DNA of 64,000 nucleotides, taken from positions 1,364,001 to 1,428,000 of the forward strand of contig NZ_ATXE01000001.1 in assembly GCF_000421525.1 (NCBI RefSeq). Direction: 5' to 3'. This DNA comes from Aestuariimicrobium kwangyangense DSM 21549. Its GTDB lineage: Bacteria; Actinomycetota; Actinomycetes; Propionibacteriales; Propionibacteriaceae. Shown here one piece after another: positions 39,450 through 50,046 of the stretch. The notes under the pieces were generated by a model. It was not told where the DNA came from. It searched no databases and worked only from the letters and a program-made list of their open reading frames with translations. A program made the position numbers and the translations under genes. Each line of letters begins with the position of its first letter. The stretch's first letter is position 1.

Positions 39450-39641
39450 GTGGCAGTTCCCAAGCGGAAGATGTCCCGCAGCAACACGCGCCACCGCCGT
39501 TCGCAGTGGAAGGCCGCTGCGGTCAACGTGGTGACCTGTGTGAACCCGGCATGCCGTCAGCCCCACCTGCAGCACACCGCTTGCCCCGCCTGCGGCCAGT
39601 ACGGCCCCAAGGGTGAGCGTCGCCAGGTTCTCGAGGCCTGA
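39450..39641 (+). CDS. rpmF: 50S ribosomal protein L32
   Basis: A 63-aa basic protein. [17 protein letters not shown] is the family start, and two cysteine pairs (CVNPAC, CPAC) form the zinc ribbon of the C+ type. GTG start, with GAGGAGAAG 5 nt before it. A longer frame upstream (ATG at 39429) would put seven residues before the conserved AVPKRK and is unlikely. rnc follows after 11 bases. Confidence 0.96.
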   Translation: MAVPKRKMSRSNTRHRRSQWKAAAVNVVTCVNPACRQPHLQHTACPACGQYGPKGERRQVLEA

Positions 39642-39652
39642 GCGCGCCAGCG

Positions 39653-40345
39653 GTGACGAGCCGCTTCACTGAGCTGCTCCAGGAGCTGGGTGTCCCGATG
39701 GACGCTCAGCTCCTTGAGCTTGCCCTGACCCATCGTTCCTGGGCGTACGAGAACGGCGGCGTGGCCAACAACGAGCGCCTCGAGTTCCTCGGCGACGCCG
39801 TGTTGGGAGTGGTGGTCACCGAGCACCTCTACGTTGCGTACCCGGACGAGCCCGAGGGCCGTCTGGCGAAGATTCGCGCCGCCACGGTGAACGCCAACAC
39901 CCTCGCTGACGTCGCCCGAGGGTTGCAGTTGGGTCCCCTGATCAAGCTGGGCAAGGGGGAGATCGCCACCGGTGGCGACGACAAGACCTCGATCCTTGCC
40001 GACACCATGGAGGCGTTGATCGGGGCTGCCCTGCTGTCGGGAACCCGGGAGACAGTCGAACGGCTCGTCCGGCACCTGTTCGTGCCGATCGCCGACCAGG
40101 CCAGCACCATGGGCGCCGGACTGGACTGGAAGACCTCCCTGCAGGAACTGGCCGCCCGCAGCGGCTGGACGGTGCAGTACGAGGTGACCGAGACCGGACC
40201 CGACCACAACCGTCAGTACTCCGCTGCCGCCGTCATCCACGAGACCACCCACCCCGTGGCCACCGGACGATCCAAGCGTGAGGCCGAGATCGGGGCCGCC
40301 CGGCTCGCCTATCTGGCCCTCAACACCCCGGCCATCAGCAGCTGA
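39653..40345 (+). CDS. rnc: ribonuclease III
   Basis: A 230-aa double-strand-specific endoribonuclease that processes rRNA precursors. The catalytic signature NNERLEFLGDAVLG is at about residues 39-52 (Glu and Asp metal ligands). DTMEALIGA follows near 121, and the double-stranded RNA-binding domain covers the last 70 residues (DWKTSLQELA to REAEIGAARLAYLAL). GTG start. mutM begins six bases after the stop. Confidence 0.95.
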   Translation: MTSRFTELLQELGVPMDAQLLELALTHRSWAYENGGVANNERLEFLGDAVLGVVVTEHLYVAYPDEPEGRLAKIRAATVNANTLADVARGLQLGPLIKLGKGEIATGGDDKTSILADTMEALIGAALLSGTRETVERLVRHLFVPIADQASTMGAGLDWKTSLQELAARSGWTVQYEVTETGPDHNRQYSAAAVIHETTHPVATGRSKREAEIGAARLAYLALNTPAISS

Positions 40346-40351
40346 GTCGCC

Positions 40352-41230
40352 ATGCCCGAACTTCCCGAGGTCGAGTCGGTGCGCCGCGGCCTCGACGCGG
40401 TGGCAACCGGCCGCACCATCACCGGGGTCACGGTGCTGCATCCCCGTCCGGTCCGCAGCCATCTGGCCGGACCCGATGACTTCGCCCACCGCCTGCACGG
40501 CCGCACCTTCGGCAGGCCCGGACGCCGCGGCAAGTTCCTGTGGTTGCCCTTGACGGGCGGTGAGGCGCTGATGGCCCATCTCGGCATGAGCGGTCAGTTC
40601 AGGGTCGACGATCCCGCTGCGCCCCTGGTGCGCAACACCAGGGTGTTGATCGACCTGGACGACGGTCGCCAGTTGCGGTTCGTCGACCAACGCATGTTCG
40701 GTGGACTGTCGATATCGCCGATGGACCCGGGCGACGCCACCCACCCCGCCGACGAGGTGCCTGCCGAAGCCGCCCATGTCGCCCGGGACCCGTTCGACCC
40801 CCTCTTCGACGCCGACAGTGTCGTCCGGCGCATGAAGCGCTCGGTCTCGGGTGTCAAGAGCCTGTTGCTGAACCAGACGATCGTCTCGGGCTTCGGGAAC
40901 ATCTACGCGGACGAGGCGCTGTGGCGAGCCGGCTTCCACCACCTGCGCACCGGTGACCGCATGACCCTCACGGCGCTGCGAGACCTGCTGGACCACGGTC
41001 GCGTGGTGATGGCCGAGTCCTTGTCGGCCGGCGGCACGAGCTTCGACGCCCTGTACGTCAACGTGAACGGCGAATCGGGTTACTTCGCCCGCTCACTCCA
41101 TGCCTACGGACGCGAGGGTCAGCCCTGCGACAGGTGCGGAGCCCCGATCGTTCGGGAAGCCTTCGCCAATCGGAGTTCGTTCTCGTGCCCCGTCTGCCAG
41201 CCCCGCCCGCGGCGCCGACGGGCTGTCTGA
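40352..41230 (+). CDS. mutM: formamidopyrimidine-DNA glycosylase
   Basis: A 292-aa base-excision enzyme that removes 8-oxoguanine and FaPy. MPELPEVESVRR supplies catalytic Pro2 and Glu3, Lys in GRRGKFLW is conserved, GNIYADEALWRAG is the helix-two-turn-helix, and the C-terminal zinc finger has CDRCG plus CPVCQ. An insertion of about 15 residues (DATHPADEVPAEAAHV) lies before the DPF motif. It sits in the rnc-mutM-smc order, with GtrA inserted before smc. Confidence 0.94.
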   Translation: MPELPEVESVRRGLDAVATGRTITGVTVLHPRPVRSHLAGPDDFAHRLHGRTFGRPGRRGKFLWLPLTGGEALMAHLGMSGQFRVDDPAAPLVRNTRVLIDLDDGRQLRFVDQRMFGGLSISPMDPGDATHPADEVPAEAAHVARDPFDPLFDADSVVRRMKRSVSGVKSLLLNQTIVSGFGNIYADEALWRAGFHHLRTGDRMTLTALRDLLDHGRVVMAESLSAGGTSFDALYVNVNGESGYFARSLHAYGREGQPCDRCGAPIVREAFANRSSFSCPVCQPRPRRRRAV

Positions 41231-41274
41231 GGCCCGCACAGCCGGGTCACTGTTCCCCGCCGGGGCCGCCCAGC

Positions 41275-41280
41275 TATCGT
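41275..41280 (+). promoter_or_regulatory. -10 box before the GtrA gene
   Basis: TATCGT ends 9 nt before the ATG, so a transcript would have at most a few leader bases. It is the likely promoter for GtrA-smc. Confidence 0.4.
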
Positions 41281-41289
41281 GAGCGTCCT

Positions 41290-41889
41290 ATGACCATGAG
41301 TTCCCGGCTGTGGCGAACCCTGCGCCAGTTCGTCCGATTCGGCATCGTCGGTGGCAGCGGGGTGGTCGTCAACCTCGCCGTGGCGGTGGTGATGCACAAG
41401 CTCCACGGAGGCACCCAGCACGGCAACGACCCCGTCTGGCCGATTCCGGGCACCGACTTCCACGTGCGCTTCCGACACGTCGTGTGGATCGTTGCCTTCC
41501 TGGTCGCCAACCTGTGGAACTTCCAGCTGAACCGGTCCTGGACCTTCAAGTCGTCGAGGCACTCGACCTGGTGGCACGAGTTCTGGCCGTTCCTGGCGGT
41601 GGGCAGCGTGGCTGCGGCGGTCGGACTGTTCATCCTGACGGCGTTCACCCACCCCGGCTCGGCGGTCTACCTTCCTGACCCGTTCTTCAACGAGACCAAG
41701 GGCATCCACTCCCGCGAGTACTGGGCCCAGTTGCTGACCATCGTGGTGACCATGCCCATCAACTTCCTGGTCAACAAGGTCTGGACCTTCCGCGCTGTCC
41801 GCGGGCACCACCCCGAGCTCGCCACGGTTCCACCGGTGCCCGAGGTGGTCACCGGAACAGACCGGGAGATCGAGACCACGGGCAGCTGA
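41290..41889 (+). CDS. GtrA-family membrane protein
   Basis: A 199-aa protein with four membrane helices of the GtrA/DPMS type: FVRFGIVGGSGVVVNL, the LVANLWNFQLNRSWTFK motif, and a second NFLVNKVWTF copy near the end. GtrA proteins help flip or deliver polyprenyl-linked sugars, and actinobacterial members act in arabinogalactan or teichoic acid decoration. Two soluble inserts, after helices 1 and 3, make it longer than the usual 120-150 residues. It lies between mutM and smc, overlapping the smc ATG by one base, which is not a common place for it. Confidence 0.8.
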   Translation: MTMSSRLWRTLRQFVRFGIVGGSGVVVNLAVAVVMHKLHGGTQHGNDPVWPIPGTDFHVRFRHVVWIVAFLVANLWNFQLNRSWTFKSSRHSTWWHEFWPFLAVGSVAAAVGLFILTAFTHPGSAVYLPDPFFNETKGIHSREYWAQLLTIVVTMPINFLVNKVWTFRAVRGHHPELATVPPVPEVVTGTDREIETTGS

Positions 41890-44800
41890 TGTACCTCAAG
41901 TCGCTCACCCTGCGAGGGTTCAAGTCCTTCGCCTCGGCCACGACCCTGAACTTCGAACCCGGCGTGACCTGCGTCGTCGGCCCCAACGGGTCGGGCAAGT
42001 CCAACGTGGTCGATGCCCTGAGCTGGGTGATGGGCGAACAGGGAGCCAAGAGCCTGCGCGGCGGCAAGATGGAGGACGTCATCTTCGCGGGCACCTCGGG
42101 ACGGGCGCCGCTGGGGCGCGCGGAGGTGGTGCTCACCATCGACAACAGCGATGGGGCCCTTCCGATCGACTACACCGAGGTCACGATCTCGCGCACCATG
42201 TTCCGTTCGGGGGGTTCGGAGTACGCCATCAACGGCGACCCAGCCCGACTGCTCGACGTTCAGGACCTGCTGTCGGACTCGGGGATCGGCCGCGAGATGC
42301 ACGTCATCGTCGGCCAGGGCCAACTCGACACGATCCTGCAGGCGACTCCCGAGATCAGGCGAGGCTTCATCGAAGAGGCAGCGGGTGTGCTCAAACACCG
42401 CAAGCGCAAGGAGAAGGCGCTGCGCAAGCTCGAGTCGACCGCCGCCAACCTGCACCGACTCAACGACCTCATCTCAGAGATCCGACGCCAGCTCAAACCC
42501 TTGGGCAGGCAGGCCGAGGTGGCGCGCAAGGCGGCCCTCATCCAGGCGGAGGTGCGCGACTCCCGCGCCCGACTGCTCGCCGACGATCTCCATCAGCTGC
42601 AGGAGGCCCTCGCGTCCGACCTCGCCGACGAGCAGGCCGCCGAGCAGGCCAAACAGGCCGCTGAACTCGCCCACCAGCGCGCCCAGCGAGCCGAGGCGCA
42701 GGCCGAACAGGCGGTGGCGGAGGCCAGCCCCCGTCTGGCCGCCGCCCAAGAGAACTGGTACGCACTGGCCGCACTGCGGGAGCGGTTGCAGACGACCATG
42801 TCGATCGCGGCCGAACGGATGCGCAACGCGGACGCCCAGCCCGAGCTGGGCCGCGGTGGACGCGACCCCGAGACCCTCGAGATCGAGGCCAGGCAGGTTC
42901 GCGACGAGGAGTCGTCCCTGCGTGAGGAGGTCAGCAGGCTGACCGATCAGCTCACCTTGGCGACCACCCGCAGGACGGGGGCCGAGGCGGCCCAGGCGGA
43001 GGCTGATCGCGCCTGGAACGCGCAGTTGCGAGCGATCGCCGATCGACGCGAAGGGGTCGCACGGCTGGCGGGGCAGGTGAACGCCATGCAGTCGCGCCTG
43101 CAGGCCTCGTCCGAGGAGATCTCGCGGCTGGTTACACGCCGACAGGAGGCGACCCACCGCGCCGACGCGGCCCGCACGGAGTACGCCCGTCTGGAGCAGC
43201 AGTTGGCGGGTCTTTCCGACGGGGAGTCGGGGCTCGACGTCGCGTATGAGCGCGCGGCGGAGGAAGTCGACGATCGTCAGCGGGTGGTCGACGACCTACG
43301 GGAACGAATCGCACAGCTGACCCAACAGCGACACTCCCATCAGGCCCGGCTCGAGGCGCTGCGCCTGGGCCTCGAGCGCAAGGACGCCCACGCCGCCCTG
43401 ATGGCTGCTGGAGATGCCGTCACTGGTGTCATCGGCCACGTGGCGGCCCTGCTCACTGTTGCGCCGGGTTGGGAGGCGGCCGTGTCGGCAGCCCTCGGGC
43501 AGATGAGCGAGGGTGTCGCCGTGAGTGGCGTCGAGGCGGCTGTCGAGGCCGTCGTCCACCTCAGGGACGAGGACCTCGGACGCGCAGGACTGCTCGTCGG
43601 CGGCGCCGACGCTGACCGTTCGGCATGGCCGCCGTTGCCCCAGGACGCCACCTGGTTGGTCGACCTGATCACCGTGGACGACGCGCTCGTGGGCTCGTTC
43701 ACCCGACTGCTCGACCGGGTGGCCGCGGTGGACGACCTGGCGGCAGCCCGCTCACTGGTGGGCGCCCTGCCGGCGGTCACGGCGGTCACGCGGGAGGGCG
43801 ACGTGGTCGCCCGCTGGTACGCGGCGGGTGGGTCGGGTCGCCAGCCAGGACTGATCGAGTTGCAGGCCGCAGTCGATGAGACCGAGGCGTCCCTGGCAAC
43901 GGTCACCCACGAGGCGGAACGCGAGGCCTTCGCAATGCAGCGGGCGGGCGAGCAGTTGGCGGCGGCGACGACCGAGGCGGAGTCATTGCTCGACCGCCTG
44001 CACGAGTCCGATGCCCAGTTGTCGGCGGTGACCGAGCAACTGGGCTCCCTGTCGCAGCGGCAACGTGAGGCCAGGGCCGAGGCCGAACGCCTCTCCCAGT
44101 CGATCGAGCAGGCGACTGCCTCACGCGGCAGCGACGAACAGACATTGGTCGAGCTCCAGCAGCGTCTTCAGCTGGCGTCCAGCGAAGAGGAACTGGTCGA
44201 ACCCGACCCGACCACCCGGGACACCCGGGCCGCCGAGGCCAGACTGGCCCGGCAGTCGGAGCTCGAGGCGCGCCTGGCTCTCCGCACCGCTGAGGAGAAG
44301 GCCAAGGCGTTGGCCGGCAGGGCCGATTCGCTGTCGAGGGCCGCCTCGAACGAGCGCCAGGCCCGCGCAAAAGCCCTCGCTCGCGCAGAGCAGCTCCGCC
44401 GGGAGGCTGGCGCTGCCCGGTGCGTGCACGAAGCCGCCCAGTGGCTGGTCGGACAGGTTGAACTGGCCCGAGAGACGGCCACCGAAGAACGTGCTGCTGC
44501 CGAGGAGTCACGTCAGCGTGCCGAGGCAGCCCTCGGGGTCGCCAGACGTGCAGCCCGGGAGGCGGGCAGACAACTGGACGAAGTGGTGCAGGGCGCTCAC
44601 CGCGGGCAGCTCAACCGGATCGAGTTGCGCATGCGCATCGAGCAGCTCGAGGAGAAGGCGATGGCCGAGCTGGGTCTCGCCTCCGACGTGCTGGTCACCG
44701 AGTTCGGCCCCGACCAACCCGTTCCGGTGCTCGTCCACCCAGACGGGCGACCCGTGGATCCCGCCGACGACGAGCCGGCTCCCGACCCGGTGCCCTACGA

Positions 44801-45461
44801 GCGCGAGACGCAGGAGAAGCGCCTGCGAGCGGCCACCCGCAACCTCGAGCTGCTGGGACGGGTCAACCCGTTGGCGCTGGAGGAATTCGACGCCATGCAG
44901 GAGCGCCACCAGTTCCTGGCCGAGCAACTCGACGACCTCAAGCGCACCCGTACAGATCTGAACGACATCATCGACGAGGTGGACGCGCGAGTCGAGCAGG
45001 TGTTCGCTGAGGCCTACCGCGACGTCGAGCAGGCCTTCGAGCACGTCTTCGCGCGATTGTTCCCCGGAGGTGAGGGCCGCCTGGTGCTGACGGACCCCGG
45101 CCAGTGGCTGACCACGGGGATCGAGGTCGAGGCTCGTCCGGCGGGCAAGAAGGTGAAGCGGTTGTCGCTGCTGTCGGGTGGGGAGCGGTCGCTGGTCGCC
45201 GTCGCCTTCCTCGTCAGCCTGTTCATGGCCAGGCCCAGCCCCTTCTACATCCTCGACGAGGTCGAGGCCGCTCTGGACGACACGAACCTGGGGCGGCTGC
45301 TGGGCATCTACGAGGAGCTGAGGGAGAACTCCCAGCTGCTCGTGATCACCCACCAGAAACGGACGATGGAGATCGCCGACGCCCTCTACGGTGTCACCAT
45401 GCGCGGCGACGGGGTGTCGACCGTGGTCTCGCAGCGACTACGGGAGTTGGCTGAGGCCTGA
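41889..45461 (+). CDS. smc: chromosome segregation protein SMC
   Basis: A 1190-aa condensin ATPase. Walker A is GPNGSGKSNVVDALSWVMGE (about residue 31). Two long coiled coils rich in Ala, Glu, Gln and Arg (about 170-500 and 660-1010) flank the hinge (about 505-655, containing VIGHVAALLTV). The ABC signature LLSGGERSLVAVAF (about 1095) and Walker B FYILDEVEAALDD (about 1119) close the head. The coding sequence is intact at normal length. scpA/scpB are not in this window. Confidence 0.95.
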   Translation: MYLKSLTLRGFKSFASATTLNFEPGVTCVVGPNGSGKSNVVDALSWVMGEQGAKSLRGGKMEDVIFAGTSGRAPLGRAEVVLTIDNSDGALPIDYTEVTISRTMFRSGGSEYAINGDPARLLDVQDLLSDSGIGREMHVIVGQGQLDTILQATPEIRRGFIEEAAGVLKHRKRKEKALRKLESTAANLHRLNDLISEIRRQLKPLGRQAEVARKAALIQAEVRDSRARLLADDLHQLQEALASDLADEQAAEQAKQAAELAHQRAQRAEAQAEQAVAEASPRLAAAQENWYALAALRERLQTTMSIAAERMRNADAQPELGRGGRDPETLEIEARQVRDEESSLREEVSRLTDQLTLATTRRTGAEAAQAEADRAWNAQLRAIADRREGVARLAGQVNAMQSRLQASSEEISRLVTRRQEATHRADAARTEYARLEQQLAGLSDGESGLDVAYERAAEEVDDRQRVVDDLRERIAQLTQQRHSHQARLEALRLGLERKDAHAALMAAGDAVTGVIGHVAALLTVAPGWEAAVSAALGQMSEGVAVSGVEAAVEAVVHLRDEDLGRAGLLVGGADADRSAWPPLPQDATWLVDLITVDDALVGSFTRLLDRVAAVDDLAAARSLVGALPAVTAVTREGDVVARWYAAGGSGRQPGLIELQAAVDETEASLATVTHEAEREAFAMQRAGEQLAAATTEAESLLDRLHESDAQLSAVTEQLGSLSQRQREARAEAERLSQSIEQATASRGSDEQTLVELQQRLQLASSEEELVEPDPTTRDTRAAEARLARQSELEARLALRTAEEKAKALAGRADSLSRAASNERQARAKALARAEQLRREAGAARCVHEAAQWLVGQVELARETATEERAAAEESRQRAEAALGVARRAAREAGRQLDEVVQGAHRGQLNRIELRMRIEQLEEKAMAELGLASDVLVTEFGPDQPVPVLVHPDGRPVDPADDEPAPDPVPYERETQEKRLRAATRNLELLGRVNPLALEEFDAMQERHQFLAEQLDDLKRTRTDLNDIIDEVDARVEQVFAEAYRDVEQAFEHVFARLFPGGEGRLVLTDPGQWLTTGIEVEARPAGKKVKRLSLLSGGERSLVAVAFLVSLFMARPSPFYILDEVEAALDDTNLGRLLGIYEELRENSQLLVITHQKRTMEIADALYGVTMRGDGVSTVVSQRLRELAEA

Positions 45462-45705
45462 CCGGTCTGGGCTCCGCGACGACAGTGGGCCCCGACCTTG
45501 TCGAGGACCCTTGGCGGACACCTTGGTCGGCCCCGGCCGTTCCGCCCTCGTGTCGCAGCGGGAACTCTTGGCCGGCGAGGCACAATGGTGCCAGCGATGG
45601 CGCTTCCCCAGGACGACATGCCCCAGCCTTCGCGGCCGGTCGAGTTCGACCCGGGGTGGCCCCTGCGCCCACGCCCTGACCACAGCTTGTCTGGAAGGAA
45701 CCCCG
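45462..45705. other. non-coding gap between smc and the small membrane protein
   Basis: Of the 244 bases, only GGAAGGA before the next start and a weak CACAAT box (45582-45587) were noted. There is no convincing terminator or repeat. Confidence 0.4.
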
Positions 45706-45909
45706 GTGACTCTTGCCGCTGCCATTGTCGTCACCCTGGCCGTCGTCGTCGCCTCCGTCGTCGCCCTGATGGTGGCGCTCGGACTGCGTCGCACCTCTGT
45801 CGCCGACGCGGGCCTGCGTGGTCAGCTCGCAGAGGCCGGTCGGCACCTGAACGGTGAGGCCGAGGTCCCCGCCAAGTTCGCGCAGCTGGTGGCCCGCACC
45901 GGCAACTGA
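45706..45909 (+). CDS. small single-span membrane protein, 67 aa
   Basis: GTG at 45706 stands 6 nt after GGAAGGA. The protein has one strongly hydrophobic helix (residues 2-26, AAAIVVTLAVVVASVVALMVAL) followed by a basic stretch (GLRRTS) and a polar tail of 40 residues. No family is recognised. The positive-inside rule puts the tail in the cytoplasm. It precedes ftsY by 96 bases, which suggests but does not show a link to membrane targeting. Codon use and composition match the neighbours. Confidence 0.65.
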   Translation: MTLAAAIVVTLAVVVASVVALMVALGLRRTSVADAGLRGQLAEAGRHLNGEAEVPAKFAQLVARTGN

Positions 45910-45993
45910 ACGACCGGCGAATCCCTCGGGTCGTCCCGACCGGCCCACCGGGCCGATCGCACCCTCCCGGGAGGGGCCCGCGGCGCGTCGCCC

Positions 45994-45999
45994 TAGGAT
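45994..45999 (+). promoter_or_regulatory. -10 box of ftsY (leaderless)
   Basis: TAGGAT ends 6 nt before the ftsY GTG. The intervening GAAGGC lies too close to serve well as a ribosome-binding site. Confidence 0.45.
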
Positions 46000-46005
46000 G
46001 AAGGC

Positions 46006-47184
46006 GTGCCCACAGACCTGACGTTCATCTTCTGGATCATTCTCGGTGTGGTGCTGGCGGCCACGGCCGTCGGCATCGTCGTCGCGCTTCGCGAGCGCCG
46101 ACAGCTGCCCCCGGTCGTGCCGACCCCCGAGGTCGAGGCCCCGGAGGCCGAGCCGGAGACCTTGCCCGCCCCACCCCCAGTCGAGGCGCCCATCGAGGAG
46201 ACGCCCCCGGCCGAGGCAGCGCCCACTGCCGCAACCTCCGCCCCCGAACTGGAGACGATCGAGGCCCCCACCTCTCGACTGGCACGACTCCGCCGCCGAC
46301 TGGCCACCTCGAACAATGCCCTCGCCCGTGGCCTGGCCGACCTGCTGAGTCGCGACCGGATCGACGACGAGACGTGGGACGACTTCGAGATGACACTGAT
46401 CAGCTCTGACCTGGGCGTGGGGCCCACCACGGAACTGACCACTCACCTGCGGCAGGCGATGGCGATCGACGGGGTGGCCGACCCCGCCCAGGCCAAGGCC
46501 ACCCTGCGCCGGGAACTCGTCCGGCTCGTCGACCCGACCCTCGATCGCACCCTGCACGTCGAGGGTGCCGACGGCAATCCCGGAGTCGTCATGGTGGTGG
46601 GTGTGAACGGGACCGGCAAGACCACCACCGTGGGCAAGCTGGCCCGGGTACTCGTGGCCGAGCAGAAGACGGTGCTGCTGGGAGCCGCCGACACCTTCCG
46701 TGCGGCGGCCGCCGAGCAGCTCACGACGTGGGGTGAACGTGTCGGGGTCGAGACGGTTCGGGGCCCCGAGGGCGCCGACCCGGCGTCGGTGGCCTTCGAC
46801 GCCGTCGCCCAGGGTGTCAACGCCGGGGTCGACACCGTCATCGTCGACACCGCCGGGCGCCTGCACACCAAGACCGGTCTGATGGACGAACTGGGCAAGG
46901 TCAAGCGGGTGATCGAGAAGAAGGCGCCGGTCACCGAGGTGTTGCTCGTGCTCGACGCGACCACCGGACAGAACGGGCTGGTCCAGGCTCGCATCTTCGC
47001 CGAGGTGGTGGATGTCACCGGCATCGTGCTCACCAAGCTCGACGGGTCGGCCAAGGGCGGCATCGTCGTGCAGGTGCAGCGCGAACTCAAGGTACCCGTC
47101 AAGCTGATCGGGCTCGGTGAGGGCGCTGACGACCTGGCCCCGTTCGAGGCAGAAGGGTTCGTCGCGGGACTGCTGGGGGAGTGA
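46006..47184 (+). CDS. ftsY: signal recognition particle receptor FtsY
   Basis: A 392-aa SRP GTPase. A true N-terminal membrane helix (residues 5-25, FIFWIILGVVLAATAVGIVVAL) is followed by a Pro/Glu/Ala-rich acidic linker (about 35-85). The N domain starts near 90. The G domain has GVNGTGKTTTVGKLA (about 199), DTAGRL, TKLDGSAKGG and GLGEGADDLAPF, the FtsY-type ending. It docks Ffh-ribosome complexes at the membrane. Ffh lies 1.2 kb downstream, with an esterase gene between. Confidence 0.95.
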   Translation: MPTDLTFIFWIILGVVLAATAVGIVVALRERRQLPPVVPTPEVEAPEAEPETLPAPPPVEAPIEETPPAEAAPTAATSAPELETIEAPTSRLARLRRRLATSNNALARGLADLLSRDRIDDETWDDFEMTLISSDLGVGPTTELTTHLRQAMAIDGVADPAQAKATLRRELVRLVDPTLDRTLHVEGADGNPGVVMVVGVNGTGKTTTVGKLARVLVAEQKTVLLGAADTFRAAAAEQLTTWGERVGVETVRGPEGADPASVAFDAVAQGVNAGVDTVIVDTAGRLHTKTGLMDELGKVKRVIEKKAPVTEVLLVLDATTGQNGLVQARIFAEVVDVTGIVLTKLDGSAKGGIVVQVQRELKVPVKLIGLGEGADDLAPFEAEGFVAGLLGE

Positions 47185-47240
47185 ACCCGTGCCCCGTCGG
47201 TGAGCCCGGCGGCACCCGGCGTCGTCTTGGGTGGCGCACA

Positions 47241-47246
47241 TAGATT
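47241..47246 (+). promoter_or_regulatory. -10 box of the esterase gene (leaderless)
   Basis: TAGATT ends 6 nt before the ATG. There is no ribosome-binding site. Confidence 0.5.
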
Positions 47247-47252
47247 GACGCC

Positions 47253-48353
47253 ATGATGGAACTCACCGGGGCCCCGCTCGCCGTCATCGCGGTCGCCGCC
47301 GCAGTTCTGCTCCCGCTGGCTGCGCTGTTCCTCACCGGATCGACGTGGCGGCCACGCCTGGCCCGGGTGCTGCTCGTCGTGCTGTGCCAACTGGTCGCAG
47401 TGTCGGCCGTGTTCGTGCTGGTGAACCGACATTACGAGTTCTTCGCCACGTGGGACGACCTGTTCGGGGTCCCCGGTCAGGTCGAGAAGCTCACCCAGGC
47501 CAAACCTGTCGGCGCCCCGGTGCCGGTCGAGCGCATCGCCATCTCGGCCGACAATCCCCACCCGGGCGGCGAGATGGTGACCATGCACCTGCCCGACTCC
47601 AGCCCCGACTACTCCACCGGGGCGGTCTACCTGCCCGCCGCCTACTTCGAGCCCTCCCAGCACGACCGTCGGTTCCCCGTGGTGGTGATGGTGGGTGGAC
47701 TGCACATGTCGGGCCCCAAGTTCGCAACGTTGTTGGATGCGCCCAGCCTCTACTCGGGTCTGATCGATGGCGGGAAGGCCACCCCGTTCATCGCCGTGCA
47801 CGTCGGTGGGAGTGTCACCACCGGGGTCGACTCGGAGTGCGTGGACGTCAGGGGAGCCCGGCAGGAGACCTTTCTGTCCACCGAACTCCCCGCCGCGATC
47901 GCCAGCCAGTTCAGGGTCACCGAGGACCATCACCGGTGGTTCATGTCGGGCTGGAGCACCGGTGGCTTCTGCACCGCCCTGATGGTGGCCAAGCACCCAG
48001 ACGTCTACGGCGGGGGAGCCGCTCTCGCCCCCTACTACCATCCGTTGTTCGACACGCCCTCGCTGCTCGCCGACCCCGTCGCCACCCGCGAGGCGAATGA
48101 CGTGACAGCCATGGTCAGGAGCAAGAAGGTCCGGCAGTTGCCCCTGTTGAACGTGATGTCGACGGCTGACAACCAGTCATGGGGGCCGCTGAAGCCGACG
48201 GCCGAGACCGCCGACGGCAGGAACTTCCACAAGGTGGCCCGCACCACTCCCGGGGTCGCCTTCCAGTTGATCAAGGGTGGGGGCCACAACTTCGGCACCT
48301 ACCTACCCCTGTTCGTGCCCAGTCTGACCTGGCTCGCCACCATGGGGCTGTGA
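47253..48353 (+). CDS. membrane-anchored alpha/beta-hydrolase, putative esterase family
   Basis: A 366-aa protein. Two hydrophobic helices (about 6-30 and 36-57) precede an extracytoplasmic alpha/beta-hydrolase domain of the putative-esterase (antigen 85/esterase D) type. The nucleophile elbow is GWSTGG (Ser near residue 233), a late Asp lies in MSTADNQ, and the His is in GGGHNFG (about 348). Actinobacterial relatives include mycolyltransferase-like and trehalose-ester enzymes, but no mycolate synthesis is implied. The substrate is unknown. It stands alone between ftsY and ffh. Confidence 0.75.
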   Translation: MMELTGAPLAVIAVAAAVLLPLAALFLTGSTWRPRLARVLLVVLCQLVAVSAVFVLVNRHYEFFATWDDLFGVPGQVEKLTQAKPVGAPVPVERIAISADNPHPGGEMVTMHLPDSSPDYSTGAVYLPAAYFEPSQHDRRFPVVVMVGGLHMSGPKFATLLDAPSLYSGLIDGGKATPFIAVHVGGSVTTGVDSECVDVRGARQETFLSTELPAAIASQFRVTEDHHRWFMSGWSTGGFCTALMVAKHPDVYGGGAALAPYYHPLFDTPSLLADPVATREANDVTAMVRSKKVRQLPLLNVMSTADNQSWGPLKPTAETADGRNFHKVARTTPGVAFQLIKGGGHNFGTYLPLFVPSLTWLATMGL

Positions 48354-48373
48354 GACTGAGCACGCCGGACGTC

Positions 48374-48379
48374 TATCCT
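48374..48379 (+). promoter_or_regulatory. -10 box of ffh
   Basis: TATCCT lies 37 nt before the ffh GTG; GATGGGATGA stands as a weak ribosome-binding region. Confidence 0.35.
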
Positions 48380-48416
48380 TGACCGACGGGTGAGAACCAC
48401 GACGATGGGATGACTT

Positions 48417-49985
<1,569 letters not shown>

Positions 49986-50034
49986 GCCACCCGGCGGGGA
50001 CCACCCCTGCCGTCGCCCCCGCCGCGCTGTGTGC

Positions 50035-50040
50035 TTGGAT
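50035..50040 (+). promoter_or_regulatory. -10-like box of the amidohydrolase gene
   Basis: TTGGAT ends 6 nt before the ATG, as at the serine hydrolase gene. No Shine-Dalgarno is present. Confidence 0.4.
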
Positions 50041-50046
50041 CGTGGC

